In this document: positions 1 to 10,983 of the stretch, in pieces
Position numbering within the stretch: the first letter of the stretch is position 1
Layout: every line of letters begins with the position of its first letter
Notes under the pieces: model-generated
Database searches by the model: none
What the model saw: the letters and a program-made list of their open reading frames with translations, nothing else
Told to the model about the DNA's origin: nothing
Assembly: GCA_031472005.1 (NCBI GenBank)
Contig: PZJY01000004.1
Coordinates: 186,001 to 250,000 of the forward strand
Direction: 5' to 3'
DNA: 64,000 bases
Origin: Tetracladium setigerum
Lineage: Eukaryota; Ascomycota; Leotiomycetes; Helotiales
Made by a program: the position numbers and the translations under genes

Positions 1-1115
1 ACTTCACTTGACTTTTATAGGTTCTGTTGGGCTACATCATAGATCTTTTTAAATAGAGCTTCTTTTGAAGGGCCCAACTTAGATACTTTCTAAGTATAGG
101 AATCAGGCTTCTTTGCAGTGCTCGGAAATAAATCTTTCACAGTATTAGGACTAGGCTGAGACTTAATAAAGAGCTCATAATTGGAATAATCACACTGTAG
201 AAGCACTTGTATCGAGCAGTAAAGTAAAAGGTGATGAATTGTGCTCTTGTCCTCCTGCTATTCAGGGGGACACGCTTTTATTATATACAGGCAGTACGTG
301 CCAAGAGCGCTTAGGAACCAGGGTCCAGAGCGCTGACTCGCTAACAGCCAGCTCGATGCTGAACATTAGTCATGCGGCTTCCATTTCTTGTGACAGGAAT
401 TAATAGAGTAAGTTAATGCTCAACACAACAACCCCAAGTACCAATTTTAGTCGCTTAGTGCCGTGACGGATGCTTGTAAAATCTGCTTTCCCTATATTCC
501 CCCAACTGTCAAGCTGTATTCATGTTCCTTCGCTTGAGTGATCGACTTGTATGATTGACGTAGGGTTCCATATTAGTTTCCGATATACTGGTAGCGAGTA
601 TGGCAGCACTGAAGTGATGTACTGCAACGCTGTTCCCGTGAAGCAAATCATTACTAACCTTTGCAGAGAGTACCATCGGAATTCCTTGCTGCTGTGACAA
701 GAGTAGCACAATCGATAGTTTCCACATAGGCTCTCTTGCTGACTCCCATCGAACCCAACATAATGCTTTAATCATGCCAGTAGGATGGTTAAGGAGTCCC
801 TCGTTAAGGTTAAGATGGCAATGGTGGAGAGATTGGTTAGCTACTTGGCTGAGTCGGTACTTCTAGGCATTGCAGACCTGCGGCCTGGGTATTGGATTTT
901 GAATACCATTCTTTGGATGACTGGAGGTGTCAACTCATCGAACTTCTTTTGTCAGTGCAGTACGAGTAAAGTTGGAAAACACTAGGTATCAAAGCTGAGA
1001 GTCCATTCTTATGATTTATTTGACTGATCCGTATCACATAATTTATAAACGCAATGAAAACATCAATACTGTATTTAGCCGACTCCCAAAGTATTGCCGG
1101 GATGTAACAACCTTG
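1..1115. other. No recognisable gene
   Basis: Short overlapping reading frames only, on both strands, without a domain I recognise or a consistent splice pattern. It ends just downstream of the PAQR gene, so its right end probably holds that gene's 3' untranslated region. Confidence 0.5.
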
Positions 1116-2003
1116 TCAGCATTGATGAGCCTGCGAATGAACATATTCAGCTGCCCTTAGCAAACCGAACAAATATGTTAATCCCGCAAATATAACCATA
1201 AAGTGCATAATCTGATGGCTTTGGCACCAGATATCGAATCGCTGTACTTTTAGCCTTTCTGGAATTCTAGTAACATAGACCACGGCTCCAAGAATGCTTA
1301 ACGCTGCCGTGCCAATCAGGTGAACAAGGCTCATTCGACGTTTCTGCGTCTCCAGACCATAGAGAGCCAGCCCATGAATAGTAAAAACAACGGGCAGCAA
1401 TCCTAGGGATGTGTACATTGCGGTGCGATGAAGTCGTAGCGTTGGATTACCAAACGACGGACTAAAAGCTGTAAAAGTCGAGGCCAGGGCTACAGTAGAT
1501 AAAACTATCCAATACACGATCTGTAAATACCTATCACAGTAAAAACAGTAATAGATAGACGATGCTATAGTTCTCCACATACACAACACAATTCCTTGAT
1601 AATCCAACTGATTTCCTAGAGCGGCTGTAGCCTCGCTATGGTTTGCAATAGTGTGGAACGAGGCCGAGAATACGAAACAGATTATTATGCCGCCGAAAAA
1701 TAGTATAAACATAATTCTGTCATTCTCTTGTACCGTGGGAAAATAAGGTGACAAACAGGTAAAGACGAAGAGTCCCAAAAATAAGACCGTACCGAACAGG
1801 TGGGAGTAGATGTTCACAGTCTCATTGTGGATGTATTTCCAACTAGCGAGAGACTTTCGAAACGTCGCTGATTCGCGGCGGTAACCAGATGTAATATATT
1901 CATTATCTCGTCGCCAGTTCGGAAGATCAATCCATTGTATCAGTGCGTGGTGATTGTCCAACGGTGACTGTGGAGCTGAATCCCCATTGATAGTAGGCGA
2001 CAT
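1116..2003 (-). CDS. PAQR/haemolysin III family seven-transmembrane receptor
   Basis: Single-exon 295-residue protein of the progestin and adipoQ receptor family (fungal Izh-like), integral membrane proteins linked to lipid and zinc homeostasis and to ceramidase-like activity. Seen: a soluble N-terminus of about 60 residues, the segment HNETVNIYSH just before the first membrane span, seven hydrophobic segments, and the three family zinc-site motifs: Ser113-x3-His117, Asp134 in LDYQG, and His263-x3-His267 (HQIMH) before the last span. Length and motif order match the family, so I call it intact. The start is the first in-frame ATG and gives the usual short cytosolic leader. The substrate or ligand cannot be told from sequence. 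Confidence 0.93.
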   Translation of the reverse strand: MSPTINGDSAPQSPLDNHHALIQWIDLPNWRRDNEYITSGYRRESATFRKSLASWKYIHNETVNIYSHLFGTVLFLGLFVFTCLSPYFPTVQENDRIMFILFFGGIIICFVFSASFHTIANHSEATAALGNQLDYQGIVLCMWRTIASSIYYCFYCDRYLQIVYWIVLSTVALASTFTAFSPSFGNPTLRLHRTAMYTSLGLLPVVFTIHGLALYGLETQKRRMSLVHLIGTAALSILGAVVYVTRIPERLKVQRFDIWCQSHQIMHFMVIFAGLTYLFGLLRAAEYVHSQAHQC

Positions 2004-2400
2004 TTTTGGAGTTTACAGAAGACGAACAGGAGCAGAAGAAGGAAACAGAAAAACAAAAACATATCCTACTATACTTCAAAGGAACATGATCAATTACCTT
2101 GACTATTAATTAGTTGGATTTAACATTCTGGTTTCGAGTCTGCTAAGAGTATCTTTGTGAGCTCTGATTTCATTCTCTTAGTCTTACCTCTAAGTTACAT
2201 TAGCTAATTATTCAGCGTTTGTCCAATAACAAAATTCACAGTTCCCGCTGCTGTCACAGTACGTTCACAAATTCAAACCGTCGAAGTTCTTGATGACATC
2301 TTCATTCGGGAGCGGGAGCAGTGGCGACTATCGGGTCCATTTTCATCATGATAAGAAGAAACATTACAATAGACTGAAGCCGACTGTAATTCGCATCCAA
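2004..2400. other. Intergenic, upstream of PAQR gene
   Basis: AT-rich sequence upstream of the minus-strand PAQR gene, likely to hold its promoter. No motif stands out. Confidence 0.4.
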
Positions 2401-3350
2401 ACATGATCGAGGTACTCCTTCACCCATCCAAACTCACAGAAAGACCACAATTGATTACAAATTTCATATGCAGCTTGAAAATGCTTCCAAAGTTCCGATT
2501 TAGAATGATGAAGAACTATCGAGATACAGCGGCAGCAACTGGCCAGGTGGTTGAAATTAGATTTCCATTTGAAATGGTTTATGCAACTACTTGAGCTAAA
2601 GAGGTGGAATTTGGATTGGTCAGAAGATGGTGCCAGAGGGGGTGGCATTCAGACATTATTGCGAGACAAATTAGCTTCTCACGAGCACCCGCTTTCTCAA
2701 AGGTTCTTTGTCTTCACCTATGAATATCAGATTCCCACAGCTTCTAGTATTTACGGATATACATCACAGGTTTCTCAGATGGACTCTGGATGGTCCCTTC
2801 GTCGCCATCCTTCTCCTCTGGAAGATGATTCATTCGCAACGCACGCATCGTCTTTTGTTTTATGAGGCTGTGAAGTCAAAAGAATATGAGGTGGATTTGC
2901 AAGTCAAAGTAACGCTATGTGGACAAAGCTTTCACGGCACAAGAGAGAATGTTTGGAGCAGCGTTACTCGAAACGAAGAGCAGTCCAATATCCAATCGCC
3001 ATCAATGCATCTAAGTCCGGCTTAAATGCATCTCGGCTGAAGAAGGAGTAGGGCACATCTTGAATATTGAGCAGGCAAATCGCAACAGTGGCAGGCAACG
3101 GGAATATCCTGTACTCCAAATACCTGCAGTGGGGTTTGCGGAATGACCTTGGTAGCCGACAACGACATCACTATTATCGCATCTCTCCTGGTTACATTAC
3201 TAAGAAAAAAACAAATACGATTGTTGTTCATGGTAACAAAGCAGCCAAACTCGATTCTACGAAGTCATAGAATACTTCCAGACTTGCGAGGTGGTTGTTG
3301 GTGGCCAGCATGTTCCTGCACTGGAACGATTGAACAACGAAGGAACTGAG
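2400..3350 (+). pseudogene. Decayed gene of unknown family (tentative)
   Basis: Reading frames on the plus strand take over from one another with small overlaps (about 2403-2594, 2551-2865, 2708-3025, then 3067-3349). Each ends soon after the next begins, which is the pattern of one old coding region hit by several frameshifts. Gene-like stretches include LKRWNLDWSEDG and VDLQVKVTLCGQSFHG. I do not recognise the family. The alternative is chance overlap of random ORFs, so confidence is low. Confidence 0.3.
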
Positions 3351-5090
3351 TAGATGCGGTGCGCACGTCGAGGCGTGATGCTGTTGACACTTGGACAAAG
3401 CATATTGCATATGTGGTTAGGACTATACGTTTTACCTAGTTTGTCTAGGGATGGTAATCTCTTAGTATCAAAGGGAAGGCCACTAGAATTATATATACGA
3501 TAACTTCGGTAGACATGAGATATTCTAGAGTAGCTGATAGCCAGGTTCGTACAGGAATTCCAAATAAACAATTCACCTGCAGACAGCCGCCACAACCTCT
3601 CCAGGCAGGAGCGACATGTGCAACCGATTCATCGACGAAAGTTGGGTTTATTACCCAGAAATCACAAATCTACCGAATCTCCATGCCCGAAGGTATCTAG
3701 GGTTTATAAGCGGGATCCGGGTCAATTAATAGCTTGTTGGAGCGACCGGAGGAATTGGTAATGAAGCTCGAAAGAAACAACCCCTTTTATATTGGGATAG
3801 ATTCTTTCATTAACACACAGCTGGATAAAATTTTATGCATTAACCCGAGCTTGTAATTGTTGCCAGGGTCTCCTTAGGATAGGTATGCAAAGTATGTATA
3901 CGCTATTTTAACTCAATTCAACATATCCACTAATCTTGACTTGATAGCCAGGGAATTTGTTGAGCAGAGCAAGACGGCGAACCAAGCTAATTCACGTTCC
4001 CTTCATGTTCGGAAAGATTTCTATTTGACAAGATACATTTACCTGAGGTAATATCCCATCACGAAAATCCTGAAATCCTTTAAGAGACCTTCATTCCAAT
4101 GCTTGCCTCGCAACCGATTGGTATGTACGTTTGATACAAATTTGTAGTGTTCAAGATTCCAGAGAGCACTAAAGGTAGAATGAGTTGAAATGGAGTTTGG
4201 GAATGTTGGGCCAGATTTTGAAACGGGTTTGAGATGGGGTTGCAGATGGAGTCGCAGCGGAGGTCGAGTAGAGTAGGATGGCAAAAAGCCAGAGTACAAT
4301 GTAGACCGAGTAAAAACCCAGAAATATCCATCAAACATTACCCTTCCCTATCATAACTGACTCCGCACTTCTTCCCTTCTAGCCATGTTTACATTATCCA
4401 AACCCTGTGAGCCCTGTACTACAATACAAAGCTCCGCTTATCTTTTGTTGGAGGATAGAGAGGTAGCTTGATCGTGCGGACATGTGGAGACTCAGGAACT
4501 TAGACCTAAAGTGGAACTCAATTGTTATGCGGACCTTACCCTGCTAGCGGGTCAGAGAGAATGGGCCCTTTGAAGTGATATGACCAAATTAGTATTAGCG
4601 CTTGGTGGTCCGATGCGCTAGGCCCATTTCATCCTTTTACGCATGACCGGTCGGAGGAACAAATATTTTCCGGCACGAGGAACCAAAAACTTGAGAGCAT
4701 AGGCAGTACCAGCGCAAAAATGCTAGTCCCTGTCTGCAAATTTGCGCCTGTAATAGAAACTGTTTCTTTATTGTTAACTAGTTTACTTAGTCATTACCAA
4801 AAACATACAGTATCAGCATCTTTGTGGAAGTTTAATCTTATAGTACCACCCTTCCTTTGAACGAAGAGCTGGGGAGTTTGAGAGAGAAAGTAGAAATAGG
4901 GGGACAAAAATAATATTGAGGGAGATTCACTTTGAACCCACGATGACGTGGTGAAAAAATGCACAACTACATATGCTAACTCATCAGCTTCATTCGAGCA
5001 ACTTCCTTTGGCCTGGGTACACTCATTCCCCTCAAGTGATGCCGCCTCTCCTAGCCAGAGCATATACTCAAGTTCGGTCTTGAAACTCCG
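3350..5090. other. Gene-free stretch
   Basis: Only short overlapping frames on both strands. I see no domain, RNA gene or clear repeat here. Confidence 0.4.
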
Positions 5091-5096
5091 CTAGAA

Positions 5097-5360
5097 GTGC
5101 TTCTGCAACCAATCACTGCCACCGACCCGTTTATATACCCCGTAACAGAGAGGCACAACCATGCTAGGGAACCAACACCCTGCCTCATGCTCTATATCCG
5201 CTGCCCGGCAAATGTCCTGCGGTTGGTACCAGTTCCAGCAGGCCACATACCGCGGAATTCAGACCTTCTCTTCCCGCTTCCGCGTCTGGTACGCCTCGTT
5301 CTTGACATGGATCTAGTAGAACCGCCGGGAGCATTTACCTGGCGCGTGATTGAACCTGAC
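5097..5360 (-). repeat. Dispersed repeat relic, copy A
   Basis: About 260 bp that align, in inverted orientation, with 52,070-52,340. Shared words include GAACCGCC(G/C)GGGAGCATTT and GCGCGTGATTGAA versus GGTGCGTGATCGAA. The two copies differ at many sites, mostly single-base substitutions, so they are old. The conserved side-by-side frames suggest the source was protein-coding, probably a retroelement, but I cannot name it. Confidence 0.6.
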
Positions 5361-5399
5361 ATGACTTCAAAGTCTCTCTCGTAGCCGTCGAGCACCGGA

Positions 5400-5778
5400 T
5401 CTTGGACATGGTCATATCGAGCTGCCAACTCGAATTTCAAGTCGAGAGGCTGGCCTTGGGCTTCCACCCGGCATGTAGAAGAACGATAGAAGAAGCCTTG
5501 CTGACATCCCGCCCAGCTCCCCCAGACTCTTGAGAGAAATCAATTAGCCTATCGGGCCGCAACACTTTGGAATATGAGAGTATAAGTCGTCCATTCTGAG
5601 TATGGTAATATCGTTCGATATCGCATAACTCAAACTTTCCTCCGCTTCGTTTCGCGCTTTTGATCTTCCGTGTTGAGATCCAGTTCTCCAAGTGGCTTCT
5701 TTTTTGGGCTAAAAGCGAGAAGAGGAGAGCTCCAACATCCGTCAATGCTGTGGAAGGCGGTTTTCATGGCCGCTAAGA
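5400..5778 (-). other. Gene-like but broken frames, unknown
   Basis: Minus-strand frames at 5437-5745 and 5630-5884 look gene-like (for example RPDLINFS-like and LAQKRSHLENW segments), lie next to copy A of the dispersed repeat and run into the 3' end of the 2EXR gene. They may be part of the same old repeat. No function assigned. Confidence 0.25.
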
Positions 5779-6660
5779 TTATGGCTGGTTCGTTGGTCGG
5801 TAACGTCCTCTTCTCGATTTGGAGGGTAAGGTTCTTCGAGCTTTTGAAAATAAGCGTGTAGGATGTTTGCAATGTATTGTACAAGCTTCGTCACCGTTTG
5901 CTTCGACGGGCGCTGGCATTTTCGAGGTTTGATTGTGGTATTTGATTTCGATCGAGCAGTGGTTTTCAGTATAGATTCGTGCTCTGGAAAGAAGGGAGTA
6001 ACCTGTTATTCTTGTATTAGAATTGCCCTCCTCATAACCTTCACGGCGCAGTTCCTCAATGCCTTCATAGCGCAGTTTTGGCGGTTCAACAAAAGTCAGA
6101 TAGCCACGGTTTTGTCCAACTAGGGGCTCCTCAAAGGCTATAATGATAACCTCAAGTAATTTAGGAAAGTGAGAAAGGAAATCCTTTCCTTCAAGGTTTG
6201 TGCTCCAATACTTCCAAATAGGCTCCACGACCGTAATAACTTGACAGCTTGACAGCTTCTTTATAGAAGGATTGGTAATCTCCATATCGATGCCATTCCG
6301 GTACGGTGATATTTGGAGATAGAAGATGTCAATGTCAAGCTTGACGCCTCGCATTTTGACTTCACAGTTCGATGTTTCTAGATCAACCTCTTGTGTTCGG
6401 AGCAGGAGCCATTGTGCCCGTGATTCTCTACAGACATGTAAGGGAGTCGGCGTTGCTCTTGTATTCAGATCAACACCATCCGCGCCAGGATGCAGCGTAA
6501 TACCGTGTACCCTAGGCACCTCGACCGCGAGTTCCCATATTCGCAGGCGCAGCTCAACTGGAAGGTCTGGAAAGACCGTAAATTTTACAAGCTTGTTCAT
6601 ATCCTGCCTTGTATGTAAAATTCGAATAGGCGTCGTGGAATCGCTCCGTATATAATGCAA
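5779..6660 (-). CDS. 2EXR-domain protein
   Basis: A 293-residue frame whose N-terminal half is a typical fungal 2EXR domain: residues 28-46 read FTVFPDLPVELRLRIWELA, followed by CRESRAQ at about residue 78 and conserved beta-rich segments. These proteins are abundant in Pezizomycotina, are often present in dozens of copies and have no known biochemical role. The last 80 residues, after about 6000, are unusually basic and do not resemble the family, and they run into broken repeat-like sequence. The true 3' end may therefore be displaced by an intron or frameshift near 6000. Met21 (ATG at 6600) is an equally good start because it lies just before the domain. Confidence 0.75.
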   Translation of the reverse strand: MHYIRSDSTTPIRILHTRQDMNKLVKFTVFPDLPVELRLRIWELAVEVPRVHGITLHPGADGVDLNTRATPTPLHVCRESRAQWLLLRTQEVDLETSNCEVKMRGVKLDIDIFYLQISPYRNGIDMEITNPSIKKLSSCQVITVVEPIWKYWSTNLEGKDFLSHFPKLLEVIIIAFEEPLVGQNRGYLTFVEPPKLRYEGIEELRREGYEEGNSNTRITGYSLLSRARIYTENHCSIEIKYHNQTSKMPAPVEANGDEACTIHCKHPTRLFSKARRTLPSKSRRGRYRPTNQP

Positions 6661-6999
6661 GCTTCAAATCCTGCCAAAAGTAAGTTAGTCCGACTTATCC
6701 ACGATAGGCTCAAATACCGCAAAGGATACAAGGGAATGACTGACTTCTAGTCTACAGCACAGCTACCCAAGGAAAACCACCGCTAATATGACAGCAAAGA
6801 TGGCGTATGGATCGCGTGCCCGTTGCGACGAATTGAGGTCGTCTAGAGGGGCGTGTGGATGTCGCCGAATTAGGGTATGATGAATTTCAGGGCCTGGACG
6901 TGCCCGTCGTGGGGGAGTGACGGGCACAGTAGGATGGGTGTCTGCGAGGTGGTTGAGGTCAACACACTGCCGTTTGAGAAGGCTTTCATGGGCTTCGAA

Positions 7000-7110
7000 T
7001 GCGGTGTCGCCCTTTCCATAAGTTTCTTAAATAGTGCATCGATATGGTTGGGAGAAAGGAACAAAGTGCAAAGGGCCATTTCAGACATGCAGGATTGACA
7101 GTAGAGGAGC
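7000..7110 (+). pseudogene. Tc1/mariner transposase C-terminal relic
   Basis: In one frame the end of a mariner-type transposase is visible: FLK-stop-CIDMVG, then GHFRHAGLTVEEL before a stop. The stop replaces a Trp codon (TGG to TAG). The same ending, GHFIHAGLTVT, closes the longer relic at 59,340-59,891. Only the tail is recognisable. The 150 bp to its left no longer read as transposase. Confidence 0.7.
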
Positions 7111-7184
7111 TATAATCTCATTGTAGAGTAGGTAAAAGCAGTGCGAATATCCCAATCAATTATACATTATATTATTCTAGGGTT

Positions 7185-7275
7185 TCAACTGTCCTGAGCC
7201 GCTTTCGAAATTGCTTCCATTCGTCGATATCAAACACAATATATTGGGCCACCCCAATCTTAACACCTAGCGTCA
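7185..7275 (-). pseudogene. 3' fragment of a Clr5-like gene
   Basis: Twenty-eight codons on the minus strand (VKIGVAQYIVFDIDEWKQ and onward) match the C-terminus of the intact gene at 59,908-60,723 (VKIGAAEHIVYDIDEWKQ). The fragment breaks off at about 7275. As at the intact locus, it lies tail-to-tail with a mariner transposase tail. Confidence 0.8.
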
Positions 7276-7542
7276 TCGCATGCTGTTCAAAACGTCCACT
7301 TCCATAATCGGCCACGTGGCTGCAACAACTCGGAGATGCCACCACTCAGTCATTCCCATCCCCTTCCCCATAAGCGACCACGCCACTGCCGGGTCAGCTG
7401 ACCTGTCGTTTGCAAAATTTCAAAAGGTGCGGCCCACCTGCGAGACGAATCGGCTGATCAGCAACCATTGGAGGGGCCAGCCCCTGTCCCACTCAGCGTT
7501 CTAATTGGTCCAACACCTTATTCTAAATATAGTAGTGTGGAC
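7276..7542. other. Intergenic, upstream of F-box gene
   Basis: No gene seen. It probably contains distal promoter sequence of the F-box gene. Confidence 0.4.
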
Positions 7543-7584
7543 AGTTTACAGTGTACAATTTACAGTGTACAGTTTACAGGTTAC
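7543..7584 (+). repeat. 14-bp tandem repeat, three units
   Basis: Units AGTTTACAGTGTAC, AATTTACAGTGTAC and AGTTTACAGGTTAC stand head to tail about 150 bp upstream of the F-box start codon, so they lie in its promoter or leader. Confidence 0.8.
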
Positions 7585-7731
7585 GGTTCACAACGTATAG
7601 CAGATAGCAAACACAGTTAGCGAATTCTGTAACCTCCTTATAAGATAAATATCAAGAGTGCTACTACCATAAAAGGCAGATTAGACGTCCCTGGTTTTTT
7701 AAGTAATTCTTTTGCACTCCTACCTACGAAA

Positions 7732-8847
7732 ATGGATATTAGTCTACCGTTAGAAGTGTGGGCTGGGATCTGCGCCTTTTTGGATATCTCGTCTCTTAAA
7801 AGCACCCGCCTAGTGGATCGTGACCGCAGATGGATCGCTACTGCTGAGCTGTTCAGAGAGGTTATACTTTTCATCCATCCGGAGAGCTTTGGGAAGCTCC
7901 AAAATATCGCCTCTACCGACGAAATCCGGATATACGTCCAAAGCATACGTTACTATAGCGACATGTTCCGGGACCTTACAATAAACGAATACCAGGAGGA
8001 GCTTGATCAACATTTAGAGCCAGGCGTTATTCAACAGCATTATCACAGTTATCTGCGTTACTGTCAAGCTCAAACAGACCTAGTGAATACGGACCAGGAC
8101 TATACGTACCTTCAGATGAGTCTTAGTCAACTGCCAGCACTCCGACAAGTTCGAACAATTACTGCTAGTGAACGGACAGAAGTGGAGTTTCCAATGTGGG
8201 TGATTGATCAGATCCTTATCCCTCCTAGAGCTAGCAACATCGAACGATATCGACCAGGGCAGGCAGGATACAGACACCTATCGGCAGTATTGCTTGCCGC
8301 TCGGCGTGGTGGGACATTTTTTGATCTGGTATCTGCTGAAGATCTCTGCTTGAGCTTTTTGCGGCTCTGTAGTGATTGTCTTGCGGAGAATATCGATGCA
8401 CTTACGAAGGTCACATACTTGAATCTCACATTCACATGCGATACAAGAGTTGGCACCGTCGAGTGCAATGGCTTGAAAACTATCTTGAAAGCCTTGCAAT
8501 GCCTTCAAACTTTAAAACTCTGCTTCTACACGAACGAACCTCTCAATGATATCTTTGGAGATGCTTGTCTGCCAAGCCTACAATACTTCGCACTAGACAC
8601 GACATTTTTAGACCAGAAACCACTGTGCGATTTTCTTGGAAGGAGTAAACAGACGCTTGAAGGTCTGGAACTCTATCTAGACTGGCAACCTGTCTTATGG
8701 CATTCGTTATCAACGATCTTACGGTCAAACTTTTCGCTGAAATTTATTCGATTCATGCCTTACTTTATGGATATCAATGAGTCGGAACTAAGGAAAGCCG
8801 AAACATCTGCGAAGCCTTGTGCTGAGCGAGGAGCTTTTTCGGGCTAG
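7732..8847 (+). CDS. F-box protein
   Basis: Single-exon 371-residue protein starting with a clear F-box: LPLEVWAGICAFLDISSLKSTRLV at the N-terminus, then a long alpha/LRR-like region with repeated leucine-rich segments (TKVTYLNLTF, LQTLKLCFYTN, LQYFALDTTF). Such proteins are substrate adaptors of SCF ubiquitin ligases and bind Skp1 through the F-box. The substrate is not predictable. The ATG at 7732 has an A-rich context and starts exactly at the domain. The last 20 residues (after MDINESELRK) look unlike a leucine-rich end, so a frameshift close to the stop is possible. Confidence 0.82.
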   Translation: MDISLPLEVWAGICAFLDISSLKSTRLVDRDRRWIATAELFREVILFIHPESFGKLQNIASTDEIRIYVQSIRYYSDMFRDLTINEYQEELDQHLEPGVIQQHYHSYLRYCQAQTDLVNTDQDYTYLQMSLSQLPALRQVRTITASERTEVEFPMWVIDQILIPPRASNIERYRPGQAGYRHLSAVLLAARRGGTFFDLVSAEDLCLSFLRLCSDCLAENIDALTKVTYLNLTFTCDTRVGTVECNGLKTILKALQCLQTLKLCFYTNEPLNDIFGDACLPSLQYFALDTTFLDQKPLCDFLGRSKQTLEGLELYLDWQPVLWHSLSTILRSNFSLKFIRFMPYFMDINESELRKAETSAKPCAERGAFSG

Positions 8848-9483
8848 ATAACAGTCAACTTGCCCGCTCGTTGCGACCACTATGATCTACACGGAATAGT
8901 GATCTTACAGGCAGCTTCAATATCGTGCCGAGCGTGATAACGCTTCAAGAAACAGTCCGCAGCTAAAGGCCTATGTTCGTCTTGTTCTTGTAGATGAAGG
9001 AGAAAGTTGCTTTGTAGTGTCTAGGACTTGCCGACCAGGGGGGAAGGAGTAGAGAATGTGTGTAGGATATCGAAAGGTTGGGTTATGGTAGCCGCTGTTG
9101 GCCATTATGCCTAAGGCTGTGTAGCCCGCGTAGCGATCTTGCATGAATCTGCACACCACAGCCGTCACAAGGCTGTTAAAATATCCCGGGCGGGTGGGGA
9201 GGCAGAAGGACCCGGCTTAGACCCTTGTCACAAAACAGCCTCATCATGTGACCATTTGCTTGATGTGGCGAGGTAGAGTGGCTGGTACAATGCTTGCATT
9301 AGCGAACGTATATATAGAGTGCGCGTCCCCCTTTTCTGAGGTGGGACAAGAGTACAATTTACACCTTACTGTGAGGCTATTTACAGCTTCACAACTCGCT
9401 CTTCACCACTACATTCAAAGCTCGATCAGGTGCTATTACGTGTGACAACCCTTCTATAAGTTCTAGAGATAGTGTAAGCTCAG
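8848..9483. other. Intergenic
   Basis: No supported gene. It ends at the TA target site of the Tc1 element. Confidence 0.4.
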
Positions 9484-9485
9484 TA

Positions 9486-9503
9486 CAATCAGGTCGGGGT
9501 GTT
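9486..9503 (+). repeat. Tc1 element left TIR
   Basis: Eighteen bases perfectly inverted at 10774-10791. Confidence 0.95.
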
Positions 9504-9591
9504 CAGCGGCACGTGACTTATCAACAATCTAGTTTCACTTAATGATAAATCACTTAGTTCTAAGTCAAAAAACGCCCCGGAGAGCTTAAAT

Positions 9592-10666
9592 TTAAGCTAC
9601 TCTAGTACTTTGTTGCACCCCCTTATTCTTTTGCACTGCCGCCCATCGCCTCGGCACTGAATCGCATAGGTCGAGGAGGAAAGAAGGCTCGATTGTCGGC
9701 CAGATCTCAGTGAGAGCCATTCTCATTTCGGATACGTTTAAGACTCGGTGCCTTCGTCGAGCGAGTATATCTTTAACTAATATACTTCCAAAGATTCTCG
9801 ATCGGATTAAGGTCGGGTGATTGTGGCGGCCAAGACATTCGATAAATCATTCTCTCGGCCAGATAATTCTTCACTATCTTCGTTCGATGCCACGGCGCAT
9901 TATCCTCTTGCATTACGACTTGGCTCCCGTAATTTCGTCGCATTCGATTATAAAAAGGAATAAAAAGCTTCTCGAGTACCCATTTATAACGTTCGCCGGT
10001 CATACGCTCCCCGTTCGGAAGCATATAAAGTAGCCCCATTTCACTTCCACATAAAGCAACTCCAAACACCGACACTCGTACGCCCCGACTTAAAATTCGG
10101 TCGTAGATTCTTCGTAGCGTACTCCTCTTCTCGTCCGGCCCTCGAGTTACCCAAAATGTCCGAATATCCTCCCCGACTTCAAAAGTAGCCTCGTCACTCC
10201 AACACACGAGCCGATTATCTCGATTTAGCTTTTTTTCGTTCGTAACGAAGAGCCGACGCTTCTTTCGGTGAATTTCAGATAAGAAGGGCTTTTTACGAGG
10301 CCGGCGCTTTGCTTTTCCGTGTCGAGCAAGCACGTCGGCGACCGTGTGATGATTAAGTTGTCGTCCGGACTTGGAAGGCGTAGCGAGTGCTTTGAGAGTC
10401 ATCCGGGGATCGTTGTTTGCAATACGTACGAGAGCTCGTTCGTCTCGGGGAGTGAGTTTTCGCATGGCTCCCCGGCCAGGCTTATTTTCAAAGCCGGTAG
10501 TAGGAGATTCGGTGTGTCGAGTGAGGAATGAGCTCACGGTAGAGCGAGGGTAGCCAGTTCGGGCATGAATTTGACTCGGAGAGTAGCCTTCCTCGCTCAA
10601 GGTCCAAATTTGAGCCTTTTGAGCCGGGGTAAGCTCCTGTCTTGTCGTTTTAGCTGCTCGACCCAT
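9592..10666 (-). pseudogene. Tc1-family transposase, C-terminal frameshift
   Basis: DDE transposase that cuts and pastes its own element at TA sites. Residues 1-60 form the paired-like helix-turn-helix DNA-binding region (LTPAQKAQIWTLSEEGYS). Catalytic residues are visible: Asp158 in CWSDEATF, Asp255 in MQEDNAPWH and Glu290 in SPDLNPIENLW, giving DD34E. The frame stops after LWKYIS at 9773, but a one-base shift continues it through VKDILARRR and LLDLCDSVPRRW to a stop at 9592. The protein has therefore lost its normal last 65 residues. All catalytic residues are intact, so this is either a recent frameshift, a sequencing indel or, less likely, programmed frameshifting. Confidence 0.88.
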
Positions 10667-10773
10667 AGCTTAAAAAGTGGGAATTTTGAGTGGATTTTAA
10701 GGATAAATTCGGTCGGTGAGTGTGCGAGGAGGAGGGGTATTTAACTTGTAAATTAAGCGAGAAAGTGGCGTTC

Positions 10774-10791
10774 AACACCCCGACCTGATTG
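10774..10791 (-). repeat. Tc1 element right TIR
   Basis: Perfect inverse of 9486-9503, flanked by the second TA. Confidence 0.95.
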
Positions 10792-10983
10792 TACATAGTA
10801 TATCTATAATAGAGAAAATCTATTACGCTGTTAGGAGACTCTTTGCAAATCAGGTGTGAGGGCGATAATACGAATGTGATTTTCTAGTGGGAGAGGCATA
10901 GAATTTTAGGGAGTGGTTATGAATATAAATTGTAAGAAAATATTAGAGATTCTAGTTGTGCATAGATTTTAAGATATTTGAAG

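Larger units (their letters stand above)
9486..10791 (-). mobile_element. Complete Tc1/mariner element with TIRs and TA duplication
   Basis: The 1,306 bp unit starts CAATCAGGTCGGGGTGTT at 9486-9503 and ends with the exact inverse at 10774-10791, with weaker symmetry for about ten more bases. TA dinucleotides at 9484-9485 and 10792-10793 are the target duplication expected for this superfamily. It carries one transposase gene on the minus strand, with DD34E spacing. It lies about 190 bp from the 3' end of the unknown gene at 10984-11568. Confidence 0.95.
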
